Source: Thermoproteota archaeon
GTDB lineage: Archaea; Thermoproteota; Korarchaeia; Korarchaeales; Korarchaeaceae
Length of the DNA stretch: 64,000 nucleotides
Reading direction: 5' to 3'
NCBI GenBank assembly: GCA_027491555.1
Contig: JAOZGN010000004.1
Coordinates: 1-64,000, forward strand
Under the pieces are notes generated by a model. It saw only the letters and a program-made list of their open reading frames with translations. It was not told the origin of the DNA and made no database searches. Both the position numbers and the translations under genes were made by a program. Position 1 is the first letter of the stretch. Every line of letters starts with the position of its first letter. Positions 14,336 through 24,254 of this stretch are shown in pieces.

Positions 14336-15703
14336 TCAGATCGCCCTCCTGAGCGCCACCCGCTCGCCGACTCGGGGCACGTATGAGAGGATGCCCTTCG
14401 ACTCGAGCTTCGCGCTCAGCTGCCGGGACTTCTCCGGTTCTCCGTGGACGACGAACACCTCCCTAATCCCAGGTACATGAGAGAGAAACGCGATCAGACC
14501 GCTCTGATCAGAGTGTGCCGAGAACTCGGCGAACTCCACCCTCGCCCTGACCTCGATCTCCTCGCCCTCGTCGAGGGTGAGCCCCCTCTGGCCCTCCAGC
14601 AGCGCCCTGCCCCTCGTCCCCCTGACCTGATATCCTGTTAGGTAGATGAGGTTCCTCGAGTCGCCGGCGAGGCCACGCAGGTAGTCGACCACCGGGCCCC
14701 CCTGAAGCATCCCGGAGGTCGTGACTACTATGTAGGGCTCTGTAATCTCCAAGATCTCCTCCCGGTCGCGAACCTCCTCCACAAGCTCGTGGTCAAATGG
14801 GCTCCTCTTGGATAGGCGAACCTTTCTCTGGAGCTCTGGTCTGAGCCAGCTCCAGTAGAGGGAGTAGATCCTGTTTATCGTGACTATCATGCCGTCTACG
14901 AATATCGGAGTGGGAGGCAGCGACCCGCTGTCTATGTGAGCCAGAAGGGTCAACAGCACCTCTTGGGCGCGTCCTAGCGCGAAGCAGGGGATTACCACCT
15001 TGCCCCCCCGCAATATGGTCTCCCTCACGTCGGTGATGAACTTCCTCTCCACCTTCTTCCTGGCGGGGTGAACGTCCCCGTCTCCACCGTAGGTGGACTC
15101 AATTATCACGTAGTCCGTAGGGGGGATGTCCGTGTCGGCTCCGGACAGAGTTCTAGTTCCCCCGAGGTTTAGGTCGCCCGTGTAGAGAACGCTAAACGCG
15201 CCAGAGATCTCAACCCTGACCATGGCGCTCCCCAAGACGTGGCCCGCATCATAGAGCGTGACGGTGGCGTCGCCTATCTCGAAAGGTGACCTCAGGCCCA
15301 CTGGACGCTCCACGCTTCTGAGCCTCATGATGTCGGCGTTCTCATACGGCTTCTCCTCACCGCTCTGCCCCTGAAGCGAGAGGAAGTCCACCAGAAGCAG
15401 CTCAGACACATCTCTGGTTGGAGGGGTGCTGTAGATGGGGCACCCGGTGTCCCTCACTAGCGCCGGCGAGAATCCGCTGTGGTCGAGGTGAGCGTGGGTG
15501 ACTATCAGCGCCTCCACCTCCCCGCCGGGCCGGAGGGGATACCTGTCCTCCGGTGTCTTCGCGCCGACGTGGACGCCCGAGTCGAGGATCAGAGACTTAG
15601 ACCCGAGTCCTAGCTCCACGCTGGATCGGCCGACCTCTCTCGCGCCGCCCAAGAATCTGAGGTAGAAGCCCCCCTCCAACCCCATGCCCCCCGGGTCAAC
15701 CAA
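14336..15703 (-). CDS. Metallo-beta-lactamase/beta-CASP ribonuclease (aCPSF2-like)
   Basis: RNA nuclease of the CPSF73/RNase J superfamily. The metal motif THAHLDHSG appears near residue 70, the second His/Asp ligands in AGHVLGSAMV and LYTGDLNLGG, and the beta-CASP domain includes IPCFALGRAQE and TTSGMLQGGP. The C-terminal EFSAHSDQSG and VHGEPEKS motifs are intact, so it should be active. No KH domains are fused, favouring the aCPSF2 or RNase J-like type over aCPSF1. TTG 15703 overlaps the purB stop; ATG 15685 is an alternative start. Confidence 0.9.
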   Translation of the reverse strand: MVDPGGMGLEGGFYLRFLGGAREVGRSSVELGLGSKSLILDSGVHVGAKTPEDRYPLRPGGEVEALIVTHAHLDHSGFSPALVRDTGCPIYSTPPTRDVSELLLVDFLSLQGQSGEEKPYENADIMRLRSVERPVGLRSPFEIGDATVTLYDAGHVLGSAMVRVEISGAFSVLYTGDLNLGGTRTLSGADTDIPPTDYVIIESTYGGDGDVHPARKKVERKFITDVRETILRGGKVVIPCFALGRAQEVLLTLLAHIDSGSLPPTPIFVDGMIVTINRIYSLYWSWLRPELQRKVRLSKRSPFDHELVEEVRDREEILEITEPYIVVTTSGMLQGGPVVDYLRGLAGDSRNLIYLTGYQVRGTRGRALLEGQRGLTLDEGEEIEVRARVEFAEFSAHSDQSGLIAFLSHVPGIREVFVVHGEPEKSRQLSAKLESKGILSYVPRVGERVALRRAI

Positions 15704-17060
15704 AGATCGCCGCCCTGGCCGCCTCCTCTGCCCTATCCAAGGCGGTCCTCGCGAGTTCGGGTCCCTCGCCGAGGTACGTAGAGGGCTCCATTAGAGCGTC
15801 TATATCCTCAGGAGAGAGCAGCGAGGTGACCTCAGGCGAGGCCTTTAGAACCTCCGCTAGCGGCCTCTTCTCCGAGATAGCGCGCATCGCCAGAGATCTG
15901 ACGAGTTCGTGGGCCCTCTGCCTGCCGAGTCCCCTCTTGGCCAGCTCCAACATGACTCGCTCCGACATTATCATACCGGCGACCCTCCTCAGATTCGACT
16001 CGATAGCCTCCCTCCTGATCTTCAGGCCAGAGATTACTTTGATCATGGTCTCCAGCTGCTCGTCTAGGAGCAGAAAGGCTTCAGGCACGATTATCCTCTC
16101 CGTGGAGCTGTTCGTGAGGTCTCTCTCGTGCTCCAAGACCACGTTCTCGAGGGCGGCCACCGCGAGCCCCCTCATGACTCTGGCCAGGCCGCAGACCTTC
16201 TCCGACATTATGGGGTTCCTCTTGTGGGGCATTGTGCTGGATCCCACCTGTCTCCGCTCCTCGAACGGCTCCTCAACCTCCCTGATCTCCGTCCTCTGAA
16301 GGTTCCTCACCTCGTTGGCCATGAGGTCGAGCGTCGACGAGATCAGCGCCAGGGTCGTTATGAGCTCGGCCAGCGAGTCGCGTGGAACCACTTGAGTGGA
16401 GATCTCAGAGGGTTCGAGTCCGAGGATCTCCATGACCCTCTGCTGAACCTTCCTGCCGACTCCCTGGAGGCCAGCCATCGTGCCCACCGCCCCGGCTATC
16501 TTGCCCCTCGCAGCCCTGTCCTCGGCGACCGCCAGCCTCTCCAAGTTTCGGGCGAGGATTGAACTCCACACGGCGAACTTGAAGCCGAAGGGCATTGGGA
16601 GGGCGGCCATTCCGTGCGTCCTTCCGAGTGCGACTAGGTCGAGGGTCTCTCGACCCCTGCGGACCACCTCGAGCGTGAGTCTGGCCAGCTTCTCGCGGAT
16701 TATTCCGCAGGCCCTCTTGATCTGAAGGGCCAGGACCGTGTCCAAGATGTCGTTCGACGTCACCCCAAAGTGAACGTACTCGCCCATGGGGCCCGCGGCC
16801 TCCGCAAGGGCGAGCACGACGGCCATCGTCTCGTGCTTGACCTCCCTCTCCAGCTCCAGTATCCTGTCGACCCTCACTCTGCCCTCCCGCACAGCTGACT
16901 CAATCGCGTCTGCCGCCTCTCTAGGTATCAAGCCCTCCTCTGCCTCTGCCCTGGCTAGAGCGGCCTCTACCTCTAGCATCATCCTGTATCGGGTGCAGAC
17001 GTCGAAGATCTCTCGCATCTGAGGAGACCCATATCTGTACTCTACGGGGTGTACGGGCAA
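15696..17060 (-). CDS. purB: Adenylosuccinate lyase
   Basis: Cleaves SAICAR and adenylosuccinate in purine synthesis. The fumarase-superfamily signature GSSTMPHKRNP is present near residue 270, with GRTHGMAALP and VHFGVTSNDI contributing the substrate-binding histidines. 454 aa, standard. TTG start 17060 follows a GAGGTGA site that overlaps the end of hel308. The downstream nuclease gene overlaps its stop, so hel308, purB and the nuclease are probably co-transcribed. Confidence 0.96.
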   Translation of the reverse strand: MPVHPVEYRYGSPQMREIFDVCTRYRMMLEVEAALARAEAEEGLIPREAADAIESAVREGRVRVDRILELEREVKHETMAVVLALAEAAGPMGEYVHFGVTSNDILDTVLALQIKRACGIIREKLARLTLEVVRRGRETLDLVALGRTHGMAALPMPFGFKFAVWSSILARNLERLAVAEDRAARGKIAGAVGTMAGLQGVGRKVQQRVMEILGLEPSEISTQVVPRDSLAELITTLALISSTLDLMANEVRNLQRTEIREVEEPFEERRQVGSSTMPHKRNPIMSEKVCGLARVMRGLAVAALENVVLEHERDLTNSSTERIIVPEAFLLLDEQLETMIKVISGLKIRREAIESNLRRVAGMIMSERVMLELAKRGLGRQRAHELVRSLAMRAISEKRPLAEVLKASPEVTSLLSPEDIDALMEPSTYLGEGPELARTALDRAEEAARAAIFG

Positions 17061-17064
17061 GGGG

Positions 17065-19221
17065 TCACCTCGACAGGAGCGCGGCCGCCTCCCTTATGAT
17101 ATTCTCGGCCAGCTTGGGGCCTATACCCGGGATGGCCTGGAGGGCCCTCGGGCTTGCCCTCGCCAGGTCCTCGATCGTCTTGAACCCGGCCGAGTACAGG
17201 AGCCTCGCCCTCCTCCTGCCGACGCCCGCTATTCTGGTCAGGTGGAGCACCTCCTGCTTCACCCCGGCCTCGAGCCTAGCGGATAGGTTCCTCAAGTAGG
17301 CGGCCTCCCTGGGCCTGCCAAACAGCCTGGCTATCTCGGAAAACGCGTACGTGAGCCAGGTCGCAACCTCTACGTAGCTTCTCAAGTCCCCCGGCTCGAC
17401 GCCGTAGGTCTCCTCGATGAGCGCCTCGGGCGCCTCCTCGATCCATGCCCTGAGCACGGCGGCCATCTTCACGGCCGAGAACCAGTTGAAGGTGACCTCA
17501 AGCGGGAGTTCCTCCGGCGGTATCAGCGGCTCGAGTTCCTCCAGGAGTTCCTCAACCTCGGGAGACTCCCTGGACCTGACGGGCGTCTTGTACATGTCTG
17601 GCAGGAGGCCTATCAGGTGGAGCGTCGACGCGTCCCTCACCTCCTCGCCCACGGACATCAGCCTCTCGGACGCCTTGGCCATCATCAGGGCGGAGACAGG
17701 GTCTATGTAGAGCTGGGAGGTCCTGATGCCGAACATCGTGGCCGCCAGCCTGCCCCCTGACACCTCCCGTACGAAGCCCTCCCGGATGAGGAAGTTCAGG
17801 GCCGGAGGTATCAACCTGGACGCCACTCCCTCGCCAGCCTGAACGTGGAGGAGGGTGCGCTCCAAGACCATGGCCACGTCCTTCGGCGACGCTGGCGACT
17901 TGAGGACTATCAGGGAGAGTAGGTGAGTTCTAAACTTGTGGGGGTCGTCGAGCCTGGAGACTATTGGCTCGATCCTCCCGGCGGAGTACTCTTTCAGGAG
18001 TTCCTCGGCCTCCTTCCGGCCTGACGCGACGACAATGGCCTCTCCGACCTCGTCGAATCCAGGCCTACCGGCCCTTCCCGCCATCTGGTGAAACTCCATG
18101 ACGGTGATGGGCGCCGATCTCCCCTTGGTGCGATCGTACCTCTTGTGGCTCTTTATCACAACCACCCGCGCCGGGAGGTTTACCCCGGCCGCGAGCGTCG
18201 GAGTGGCCGCTATTGCGAGCAGTACGCCCCTCCTGAACGACTCTTCCACCAGCCGCCTGGCCCTGTAGGGCAGACCCGCATGGTGGAATGCGGCTCCCCC
18301 TCTACACGCCTCCGCCAGCTTCTCCAGGAGGCGGGTTCTCGGCTCCATGCTCAGGATCGACTCGGCCAGCTCCCGGGTGGCGTCTCTGTCGAACCTGATC
18401 ATGTGGGCGGACAGGGCCTTTGAAACTTTGAAGGCCCCCGCAACTGCGGATCTCCTCGTGGGGTAGAAGATGAGGACCTGCCCCCTGTCACGGACGGACC
18501 TCAGAGCGAGATCCACTTCTGGGATCTCTGTCCTCTTTGGAACCTTCTCCTCGTCCCCGTCGCCCCAGAGGATGGTTCCCCCCGATCTGGAGTAGGCCCC
18601 CACCCTGAGGGGCACCGGCCTCCAAGGCACCGAGATCGGCTCGGCCTCTAGCCAGGCCGACACCTCTTCCAGGTTGGCAACGGTGGCCGAGAGGGCGATC
18701 CTCCTGATGTCAGGGTTGGTGTCAATGAGCTTCGCCACGGTCATCTCGATGGTAGGCCCCCTCTCAGGGTCGTGGGCGAAGTGAATCTCGTCGAATATCA
18801 CGGTCGTGAGCTCAGGCAGCCAGGCTGGATCGTGGCGGATTATCGAGTCCAGCTTCTCATACGTTGTGATTATCAGATCGTGCCTGCCTAGGGGCTCCTC
18901 CGAGGAGTCGTAGTCACCAACAGACATCCTGACAGAGAACCCCAGGGGCTCATATCGCGCCCTAAACGACTCGTACTTCTCGGAGGCGATTGCCCTGAGG
19001 GGGACTACGTAAACGCACTTCCCGTCGTGCAGGAGGTCGTACAAGGCGGCGATCTCGGCGGCCAGGGTCTTGCCGCTGGCCGTGGGGGAGGCGAGCACAA
19101 AGTTGCCCTCTCTCACTAGCCCCCTTCGGGCTACCTCCACCTGCGGAGGGAAGAGCTCGGAGATACCCCACTTGAGAAGGACGTTGGCGACCTCCGGAGG
19201 TAAGAGATCTCGAACGGACAT
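17065..19221 (-). CDS. hel308: ATP-dependent DNA helicase Hel308 (Hjm)
   Basis: Superfamily 2 helicase that acts at stalled replication forks. Motif I SPTASGKTLAAE (near 45), motif II DEIHF, motif III LSATVANLEEV and motif VI MAGRAGRPG are all present. The C-terminal helix-hairpin-helix (GVGRRRARLLYSAG and IPGIGPKLAENII) is characteristic of Hel308. 718 aa. It lies 16 nt downstream of the MCM gene, linking it to replication. Confidence 0.96.
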   Translation of the reverse strand: MSVRDLLPPEVANVLLKWGISELFPPQVEVARRGLVREGNFVLASPTASGKTLAAEIAALYDLLHDGKCVYVVPLRAIASEKYESFRARYEPLGFSVRMSVGDYDSSEEPLGRHDLIITTYEKLDSIIRHDPAWLPELTTVIFDEIHFAHDPERGPTIEMTVAKLIDTNPDIRRIALSATVANLEEVSAWLEAEPISVPWRPVPLRVGAYSRSGGTILWGDGDEEKVPKRTEIPEVDLALRSVRDRGQVLIFYPTRRSAVAGAFKVSKALSAHMIRFDRDATRELAESILSMEPRTRLLEKLAEACRGGAAFHHAGLPYRARRLVEESFRRGVLLAIAATPTLAAGVNLPARVVVIKSHKRYDRTKGRSAPITVMEFHQMAGRAGRPGFDEVGEAIVVASGRKEAEELLKEYSAGRIEPIVSRLDDPHKFRTHLLSLIVLKSPASPKDVAMVLERTLLHVQAGEGVASRLIPPALNFLIREGFVREVSGGRLAATMFGIRTSQLYIDPVSALMMAKASERLMSVGEEVRDASTLHLIGLLPDMYKTPVRSRESPEVEELLEELEPLIPPEELPLEVTFNWFSAVKMAAVLRAWIEEAPEALIEETYGVEPGDLRSYVEVATWLTYAFSEIARLFGRPREAAYLRNLSARLEAGVKQEVLHLTRIAGVGRRRARLLYSAGFKTIEDLARASPRALQAIPGIGPKLAENIIREAAALLSR

Positions 19222-19237
19222 CAGGCTGCTCCTCCTG

Positions 19238-22200
19238 TCAAAGCTCCGTGGGCTCCGATGCAGGCTTCAGGAACCCCGGCCTAGGGGAGTAGATGAGACC
19301 GTTCTCCCTGAGAACGCGGATCTCGTTCCTCACAATTCTCTCTTCGATCTGGAGGACCTCCATGGCTGCCCTGATGAAGTCCTCTTCCGAGACCATTCTC
19401 GAGTCTGCCTTGGCCGCCATCTCGTTCAGGAGCCTTATCAGCTCCTCCCGCCTCCTTGTGGCGGACATGTACGCCCCCACGACGCCCGTCATGTCGGGCA
19501 TCCCCGTGGTCCGATCTAGGCCGACGTCGTAGAGCATCTCCCTCATGAGCTCAACGGCCGTCAGGGCGTCCTCTTCCGTGACGTAAGATCGGAGGAACAT
19601 CCTCGCCCTGGCTTCGGCCAGCCTTATCAGGGCCTCCAGCTGCCTGGCGGTGAGCGGGATTGGGAGCGGTCCCTCTATCTCCCCCGCCAGCTTGCCGACC
19701 TCTCTTCTCATGCTCAGGTAGAATTCCCTGATCACCTTGGAGGCCTCCTCAGTCATCTGAGGCCGTATCCGCTGGCGAGCGTACGCTATGTACTTCTTCA
19801 GTAAGTCGGGGGGGATCGCAGGTTCCACGTTCGGGTTGACGCCCATCCTCGCCTTCAGAATGTGATCGGCAACGCCAGCGTCGTAGTCCTCCTCCGGCAC
19901 ATCCTTGATCAGGTAAATCAGGTCGAACCTCGACAGGATCGTGGGCGGGAGGTTTATGTTCTCGGCAGGGCTTCTAAGGGGGTCGTACCTGCCGTACTTA
20001 GGATTGGCGGCCGCTATTATGGTCGTTCTAGCGTTGAGCGTCGCCACTATGCCCGCCTTCGCTATGGATATCGTCTGCTGCTCCATTGCCTCGTGGATCG
20101 CCCTCCTGTCGTTCTCGTTCATCTTGTCGAACTCGTCTATGCAGGCCACTCCCCTGTCTGCCAGTACCAGCGCGCCCGCTTCTAGGGTCCAGCCCCCTGT
20201 CGCCGCGTCGCGGACGACCGCCGCGGTCAGCCCAGCGGCGGTCGCCCCCTTGCCCGTGGTATAGAGCCCTCTTGGAGCTATCTGAGCCGTATACTTGAGC
20301 AGCTGGCTGTTGTGTACAATGAAGCCGTTGGCGACGAAGTTCCTGTTGTAGGGAACCTCCACGTCGTACACCCAGCCGTCCCCGTGAACCACCCTGACGG
20401 ACTCCACCTCATCCCAAGCAATGTCCGACTCGACAAGCATCTGGAGGTAGGCCAGCTCACGCCTGATCTCCCTCCCGGCCGGGTAGGACCCAAGGAGATC
20501 GCCTGCCGCCTTTTCTAGCTCCAGTAGAGCCTTCCGAAGCCTTGACCTGGGGATGTGGGAGAGCCCCCTCTCGTAACGTATGAGCGTGGGGATCGGAATC
20601 CCCAGCTTGGACCTGGGGACGCCGAGAGACCGCCTGATCCGATAGAGGATCTTCCCGACATGGGGGATCTTGTCGCCAAGGTCGGAGTCGTTCACACCTT
20701 CTTGGACCTGTGCCTCGGGTGGCAGAATGTCACTCAAGCCAACCTTGCCGTCTAGGATGGAGATCTGGGAAGCCGACAGGATAAGTCGATGACCTGACTT
20801 GGAGGGCTGGATCCTAGGGTGCGTCACTCCAAGTCGAGAAAGAATCAGGCGGAGTTGGTGTAGGATCTTCGGGTTGCGAGCTACTATTGCTAGACACCGC
20901 GTCTTCTTCAGATAGGATGACTCTACCCTCAAATATCCCCTGAGGAAGGCTGCCAGATAGGGAGTATCCGCTGAAACGATCCAGAACGGGATTTCACGCG
21001 TGCTCGGGTGGGCGTCAAGCGTGGGGACGAGCCTTGAGAGATCTGCCGCTAGCTTCTTCTTCACGCGAAGCCTTGCGTGACAGAGCCTCCCGTGCTCCTC
21101 TACCTTCACAGTCCCAACTTCTTCGGCCAGCTCAGCAAATCTTCGGGCAGCGCTCGAGGGCAGCAGGAGACGGTATTCCTTCCCCCTGCCAGCGTCAAAC
21201 ATCCTCGCCCTCGTGAGCAGGAAGCCCAAGAGTTCCATGAGGGGGAGCGTGATTTGAACCCGATGGGTAATCGGAGGCTGAACCTTCGGCGGCTGAAAGT
21301 TACCCACGATCGCTACGAAGGAGCCTGACTTCAGCTCGCTGGCCGGAAGGTACTTTACGTACCCGTCAGCGTCAAGGACGAGAAACGGGTGGTTCCTAGT
21401 CACCTTTATCCGCAGGCCGGTCTTGGTCTTCACCTCCAAGAGATCGCTGTTCTGCGAGCGCTTTGCGGCGGCCGTCGGATCCACCCAGTCCAGAGAGAGC
21501 GTCGGTGACATAGAGAGGACTCTCGTGGCAACTCTGCTGACCTTCCCGTCTGGGGCATCCACCGCCGTCGACTCATCAATAAGTGAATCTACCCGAATCA
21601 GACCATCCTTCGTAAACACTAGCGTGTCTCTGCTGACGCACTTTGCCGTACCTGGATCTCCCACGAAGAGGAGATTTATCTCGCCCCTTATCCTAGTCCC
21701 ATCCGGGAGGACCACAGGGTTTCCTCCAAACAGGGCCAGGGCTATCGCCTTCTTCTTGATCCTGTGGCCGTAGATTGAGGGGGCTATCGAGTCGACGATC
21801 TTCTCCTCAAGCTTGGGATCGCGCGCCAGCTCCAAGATCGCTCTCTCATCCTCCGGTGTTATCTCGATCTTCTCGTAGGTCCTCGTTGGGACCTCCACGT
21901 CGTTCACAATGAGGTACCTCTTGAAGAGGATGCCGTAACCGGAGTCCTCCTGCCTGCGCGCCGGACGTAGGTTGATTATTGCGGTAAGCGTCACGCGATC
22001 GCCGGGCTTGACCTCGTCCACAAGATCGTCCATCAGGATAGCGTCGACGTGCTTGGGCATGGCCCCGGGTGGGAGGTCCTCTGGCCTCTCCTGAACCCGG
22101 ATTACCTGCCAGCTGACCAGCTCGGTCTTCTCGAGGTCCTTCTTGAGCGTGGCCTTGCCGCACGTTGGGCAGGTCTTTGGCTTGGGCTCCATAGGGTCCA

Positions 22201-22696
22201 CGAAGAGTGGAACCCCGTAATCTGGACAGTCCGGGTTTCGGCACACGTAGGCAATCTTGACGGGCTTGTCGAAAACATCGGATATTCGAATGACTATCCC
22301 AGAGAGCTGAACAAACCTCCCGAGGGAGTAGGATGGGAGGTCCCTTATGGACGCTATCGTAGGTAGGTTGTAGAATCTGACGTGGAATTTGCCGGACGCG
22401 TAAAGCTCTAGCTCTTCCCCAGAGATGTCGCCATACCTCCTGATCACTTTAGCCAAGGCCTGAGAGGCCGCTTCCAGGTGCCGCTGCGGGTTCACCAACA
22501 GGTCCTTCGCAATTTCCCTCGAGGGGAGGTGGGAGAAGAGATCCTGGTAGTCCACCCTGAGAGACCTCTTCCTAGACTCTACCATCTCCGGTATCTTGTT
22601 GAGGTACTTCCTCTCTCCGGCCTCATCAACGAACGTGACAATGAAATCCTCGTAGATGGCGATCAGGTCCCCGTTAAACTCCCCCGTGTCCCCCAT
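19238..22696 (-). CDS. mcm: Replicative helicase MCM, interrupted by an intein
   Basis: Hexameric replicative helicase. The 1152-residue precursor contains a 444-residue intein, giving a mature protein of 708 aa. N-terminal domain with a zinc site (CRNPDC and CPTCG, residues 152-180). Walker A is GDPGTAK-S with the intein between Lys352 and Ser, Walker B is CIDEFDKMN, and the arginine finger is in ILSRFDLI. A C-terminal winged helix ends the protein. It overlaps the GINS gene by 23 bp, a common archaeal pairing, and is followed by hel308. Confidence 0.96.
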   Translation of the reverse strand: MGDTGEFNGDLIAIYEDFIVTFVDEAGERKYLNKIPEMVESRKRSLRVDYQDLFSHLPSREIAKDLLVNPQRHLEAASQALAKVIRRYGDISGEELELYASGKFHVRFYNLPTIASIRDLPSYSLGRFVQLSGIVIRISDVFDKPVKIAYVCRNPDCPDYGVPLFVDPMEPKPKTCPTCGKATLKKDLEKTELVSWQVIRVQERPEDLPPGAMPKHVDAILMDDLVDEVKPGDRVTLTAIINLRPARRQEDSGYGILFKRYLIVNDVEVPTRTYEKIEITPEDERAILELARDPKLEEKIVDSIAPSIYGHRIKKKAIALALFGGNPVVLPDGTRIRGEINLLFVGDPGTAKCVSRDTLVFTKDGLIRVDSLIDESTAVDAPDGKVSRVATRVLSMSPTLSLDWVDPTAAAKRSQNSDLLEVKTKTGLRIKVTRNHPFLVLDADGYVKYLPASELKSGSFVAIVGNFQPPKVQPPITHRVQITLPLMELLGFLLTRARMFDAGRGKEYRLLLPSSAARRFAELAEEVGTVKVEEHGRLCHARLRVKKKLAADLSRLVPTLDAHPSTREIPFWIVSADTPYLAAFLRGYLRVESSYLKKTRCLAIVARNPKILHQLRLILSRLGVTHPRIQPSKSGHRLILSASQISILDGKVGLSDILPPEAQVQEGVNDSDLGDKIPHVGKILYRIRRSLGVPRSKLGIPIPTLIRYERGLSHIPRSRLRKALLELEKAAGDLLGSYPAGREIRRELAYLQMLVESDIAWDEVESVRVVHGDGWVYDVEVPYNRNFVANGFIVHNSQLLKYTAQIAPRGLYTTGKGATAAGLTAAVVRDAATGGWTLEAGALVLADRGVACIDEFDKMNENDRRAIHEAMEQQTISIAKAGIVATLNARTTIIAAANPKYGRYDPLRSPAENINLPPTILSRFDLIYLIKDVPEEDYDAGVADHILKARMGVNPNVEPAIPPDLLKKYIAYARQRIRPQMTEEASKVIREFYLSMRREVGKLAGEIEGPLPIPLTARQLEALIRLAEARARMFLRSYVTEEDALTAVELMREMLYDVGLDRTTGMPDMTGVVGAYMSATRRREELIRLLNEMAAKADSRMVSEEDFIRAAMEVLQIEERIVRNEIRVLRENGLIYSPRPGFLKPASEPTEL
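20309..21640 (-). mobile_element. Intein in the MCM P-loop, endonuclease apparently degenerate
   Basis: 444 residues spliced out of MCM between P-loop Lys352 and Ser. Splicing residues are intact: Cys1 (CVSRDTLV), block B TRNHPFLV (81-88), penultimate His and final Asn (FIVHN), with Ser as first C-extein residue. LAGLIDADG motif 1 reads LLGFLLTRARMF (about 137-148) and motif 2 reads YLAAFLRGYLRVE (about 228-240). The catalytic acidic residues expected in GD/DADG are absent from both. A helix-turn-helix-like segment (about 325-375) follows. Splicing should work; DNA cleavage probably does not. Confidence 0.9.
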
Positions 22697-23240
22697 CCTC
22701 CCCCTTCTCGCCCAAGAGTAGGTTGAACCACCTACCGATTATAAGCCTGATCTGAGCGTAGACAACTCGTTCAGGTGGAGTTAACCTCTCTACGAGCCTC
22801 TTTTCAACCACCTCGGATTCAGTAGCCAGAACGGCATATCTGAGAGCCTTCGAAAGCCTCTTCTTGATCAGATCCCTCCCGGTTATGTAGAGCCTCCGCG
22901 CGGCCAGCGGATCTCCAGCCCCTCCCTCGATCTCCTCTCTCTTGCGTAAGAACCACGTAAACGTAGCGGGCGGGATCCTCGTCAGGCGAGAGGTCACCAG
23001 TTCTTTGCTGAGGAGCGCCTCGAAGGACTTAAGGTCCAGCGGCTCTGCAAGTTCCGCGACTCCCGACGACGTAAGAACGTTGGCCAGCCATACCGGGACA
23101 TCGATCTCCATACCCTTCTTGAGGGGCCATGGAAATGCCTCTGGAAGACCTTCAACCGTCTTCACTACCTTCACTCGGACCTCTGAGAGGCTCAGCAGCA
23201 GCTCAGACGTCTCGGCCGACAGCGTGGGTAGGAGCCCCAC
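22674..23240 (-). CDS. GINS complex subunit (Gins23-like)
   Basis: Component of the CMG-like replicative helicase complex with MCM and a RecJ/Cdc45 homologue. The N-terminal beta-rich B domain comes first (VRVKVVKTVEGLPEAF, MEIDVPVWLANVL), then the helical A domain, which is the Gins23 order. Sequence conservation in GINS is weak, so the strongest support is the 23-bp overlap with mcm, a conserved archaeal arrangement. 188 aa. GTG start at 23240; divergent from NAD kinase. Confidence 0.85.
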   Translation of the reverse strand: MGLLPTLSAETSELLLSLSEVRVKVVKTVEGLPEAFPWPLKKGMEIDVPVWLANVLTSSGVAELAEPLDLKSFEALLSKELVTSRLTRIPPATFTWFLRKREEIEGGAGDPLAARRLYITGRDLIKKRLSKALRYAVLATESEVVEKRLVERLTPPERVVYAQIRLIIGRWFNLLLGEKGEDGGHGGV

Positions 23241-23300
23241 TTCGTGTTGAGTGCGAGCCTCAGCCTAATAACTTGGCTGGGCCCAGCATCGCGAGATCTC

Positions 23301-24128
23301 ATGGGAGCCCACCCGATAGAAAGAGTCCACCTGTACGTCAGGGAGGACAGTCCAGAGGCCGCCAGGCTGGCGGAAAGGGCCGTCGAGTACCTCTCCGAGT
23401 GCGGGGTCGAGATACTCAAGGAGCCCTCCCCGGTGGAGCCCAAGCCGGGAGCTGTCGTCATTGCGGTCGGTGGGGACGGGACCCTGTTGAAGGCCTACCA
23501 CGATTCAAGGGGCGCTCTCCCTCTGATAGGCGTCAAAGATGGCACGTACGGGCTTCTGATGGAGTTAGACGAGGGTAGCCTCCAGAAAGGGCTCAAGAGG
23601 CTTGTCGAGGGGGATTACGAAGTGGTCACGCACCCTGCCGTCAGGCTCGAGGGGGTGCCGGTATCCCCGGCCCTCAACGAGGTGTTGCTGGCCTGTGGAA
23701 TCAGGGGGAAGGCCAGCAAGCTCTCGGTGTACGTTGATGGAGCATTCATGAACTCCTTCATAGCGGATGGACTGATATTCGCGACCCCCCTTGGGTCGAT
23801 GGCGTACTCCCTATCAGCTGGTGGACCCCTAGTCGATCCGAGGGTCCACGCGCTGGTGGCGGCGCCGCTGGCCGCCTGGCCGCCTAGCATGATAGTGCCG
23901 GTCACTTCGTTCGTGGCCCCCCTGGATGTCGAAGTGAGGGTCGAATCCAACAGGGACCTCGTTGCGATCATAGATGGTCAGGTAGAGGTCCCCCTGCAGA
24001 GGGAGGCGAGGGTCAGGCTCGTCAGGGATGGGCCGAGATTTGCCAGGATGTACCCGGAACCGGAGAGGTTCTACGGGAGAATAGTTGAAAGAGCCGGGAG
24101 GTGGGCGGCCCGCAAAAACGTCAAATAG
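23301..24128 (+). CDS. nadK: NAD kinase
   Basis: Phosphorylates NAD to NADP. The motif AVGGDGTLLKA (near residue 55), the NE pair in PALNEVLLA, and IADGLIFATPLGSMAYSLSAGGP with the conserved glycine-rich loop identify it. I start at ATG 23301 (MGAHPIERV), giving 275 aa; the frame is open to TTG 23244, but that extension would overlap the likely promoter (TAATAAC near 23265). Upstream divergent from GINS, downstream followed by tRNA-Leu. Confidence 0.94.
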   Translation: MGAHPIERVHLYVREDSPEAARLAERAVEYLSECGVEILKEPSPVEPKPGAVVIAVGGDGTLLKAYHDSRGALPLIGVKDGTYGLLMELDEGSLQKGLKRLVEGDYEVVTHPAVRLEGVPVSPALNEVLLACGIRGKASKLSVYVDGAFMNSFIADGLIFATPLGSMAYSLSAGGPLVDPRVHALVAAPLAAWPPSMIVPVTSFVAPLDVEVRVESNRDLVAIIDGQVEVPLQREARVRLVRDGPRFARMYPEPERFYGRIVERAGRWAARKNVK

Positions 24129-24150
24129 AGGACTCACCCGAATGACATGG

Positions 24151-24239
24151 GCGGGGGTGGCCGAGCCTGGTCGAAGGCGGCGGACTCAAGATCCGCTGGG
24201 CGTAGGCCCGCGTGGGTTCAAATCCCACCCCCCGCACCA
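24151..24239 (+). tRNA. tRNA-Leu (CAA)
   Basis: Class II tRNA with a long variable arm (TGGGCGTAGGCCCG). Acceptor GCGGGGG/CCCCCGC, anticodon arm GCGGA-CTCAAGA-TCCGC (anticodon CAA), T-arm GTGGG-TTCAAAT-CCCAC, CCA encoded. No intron. Confidence 0.95.
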
Positions 24240-24254
24240 CCTTCGCCTCGGCCC

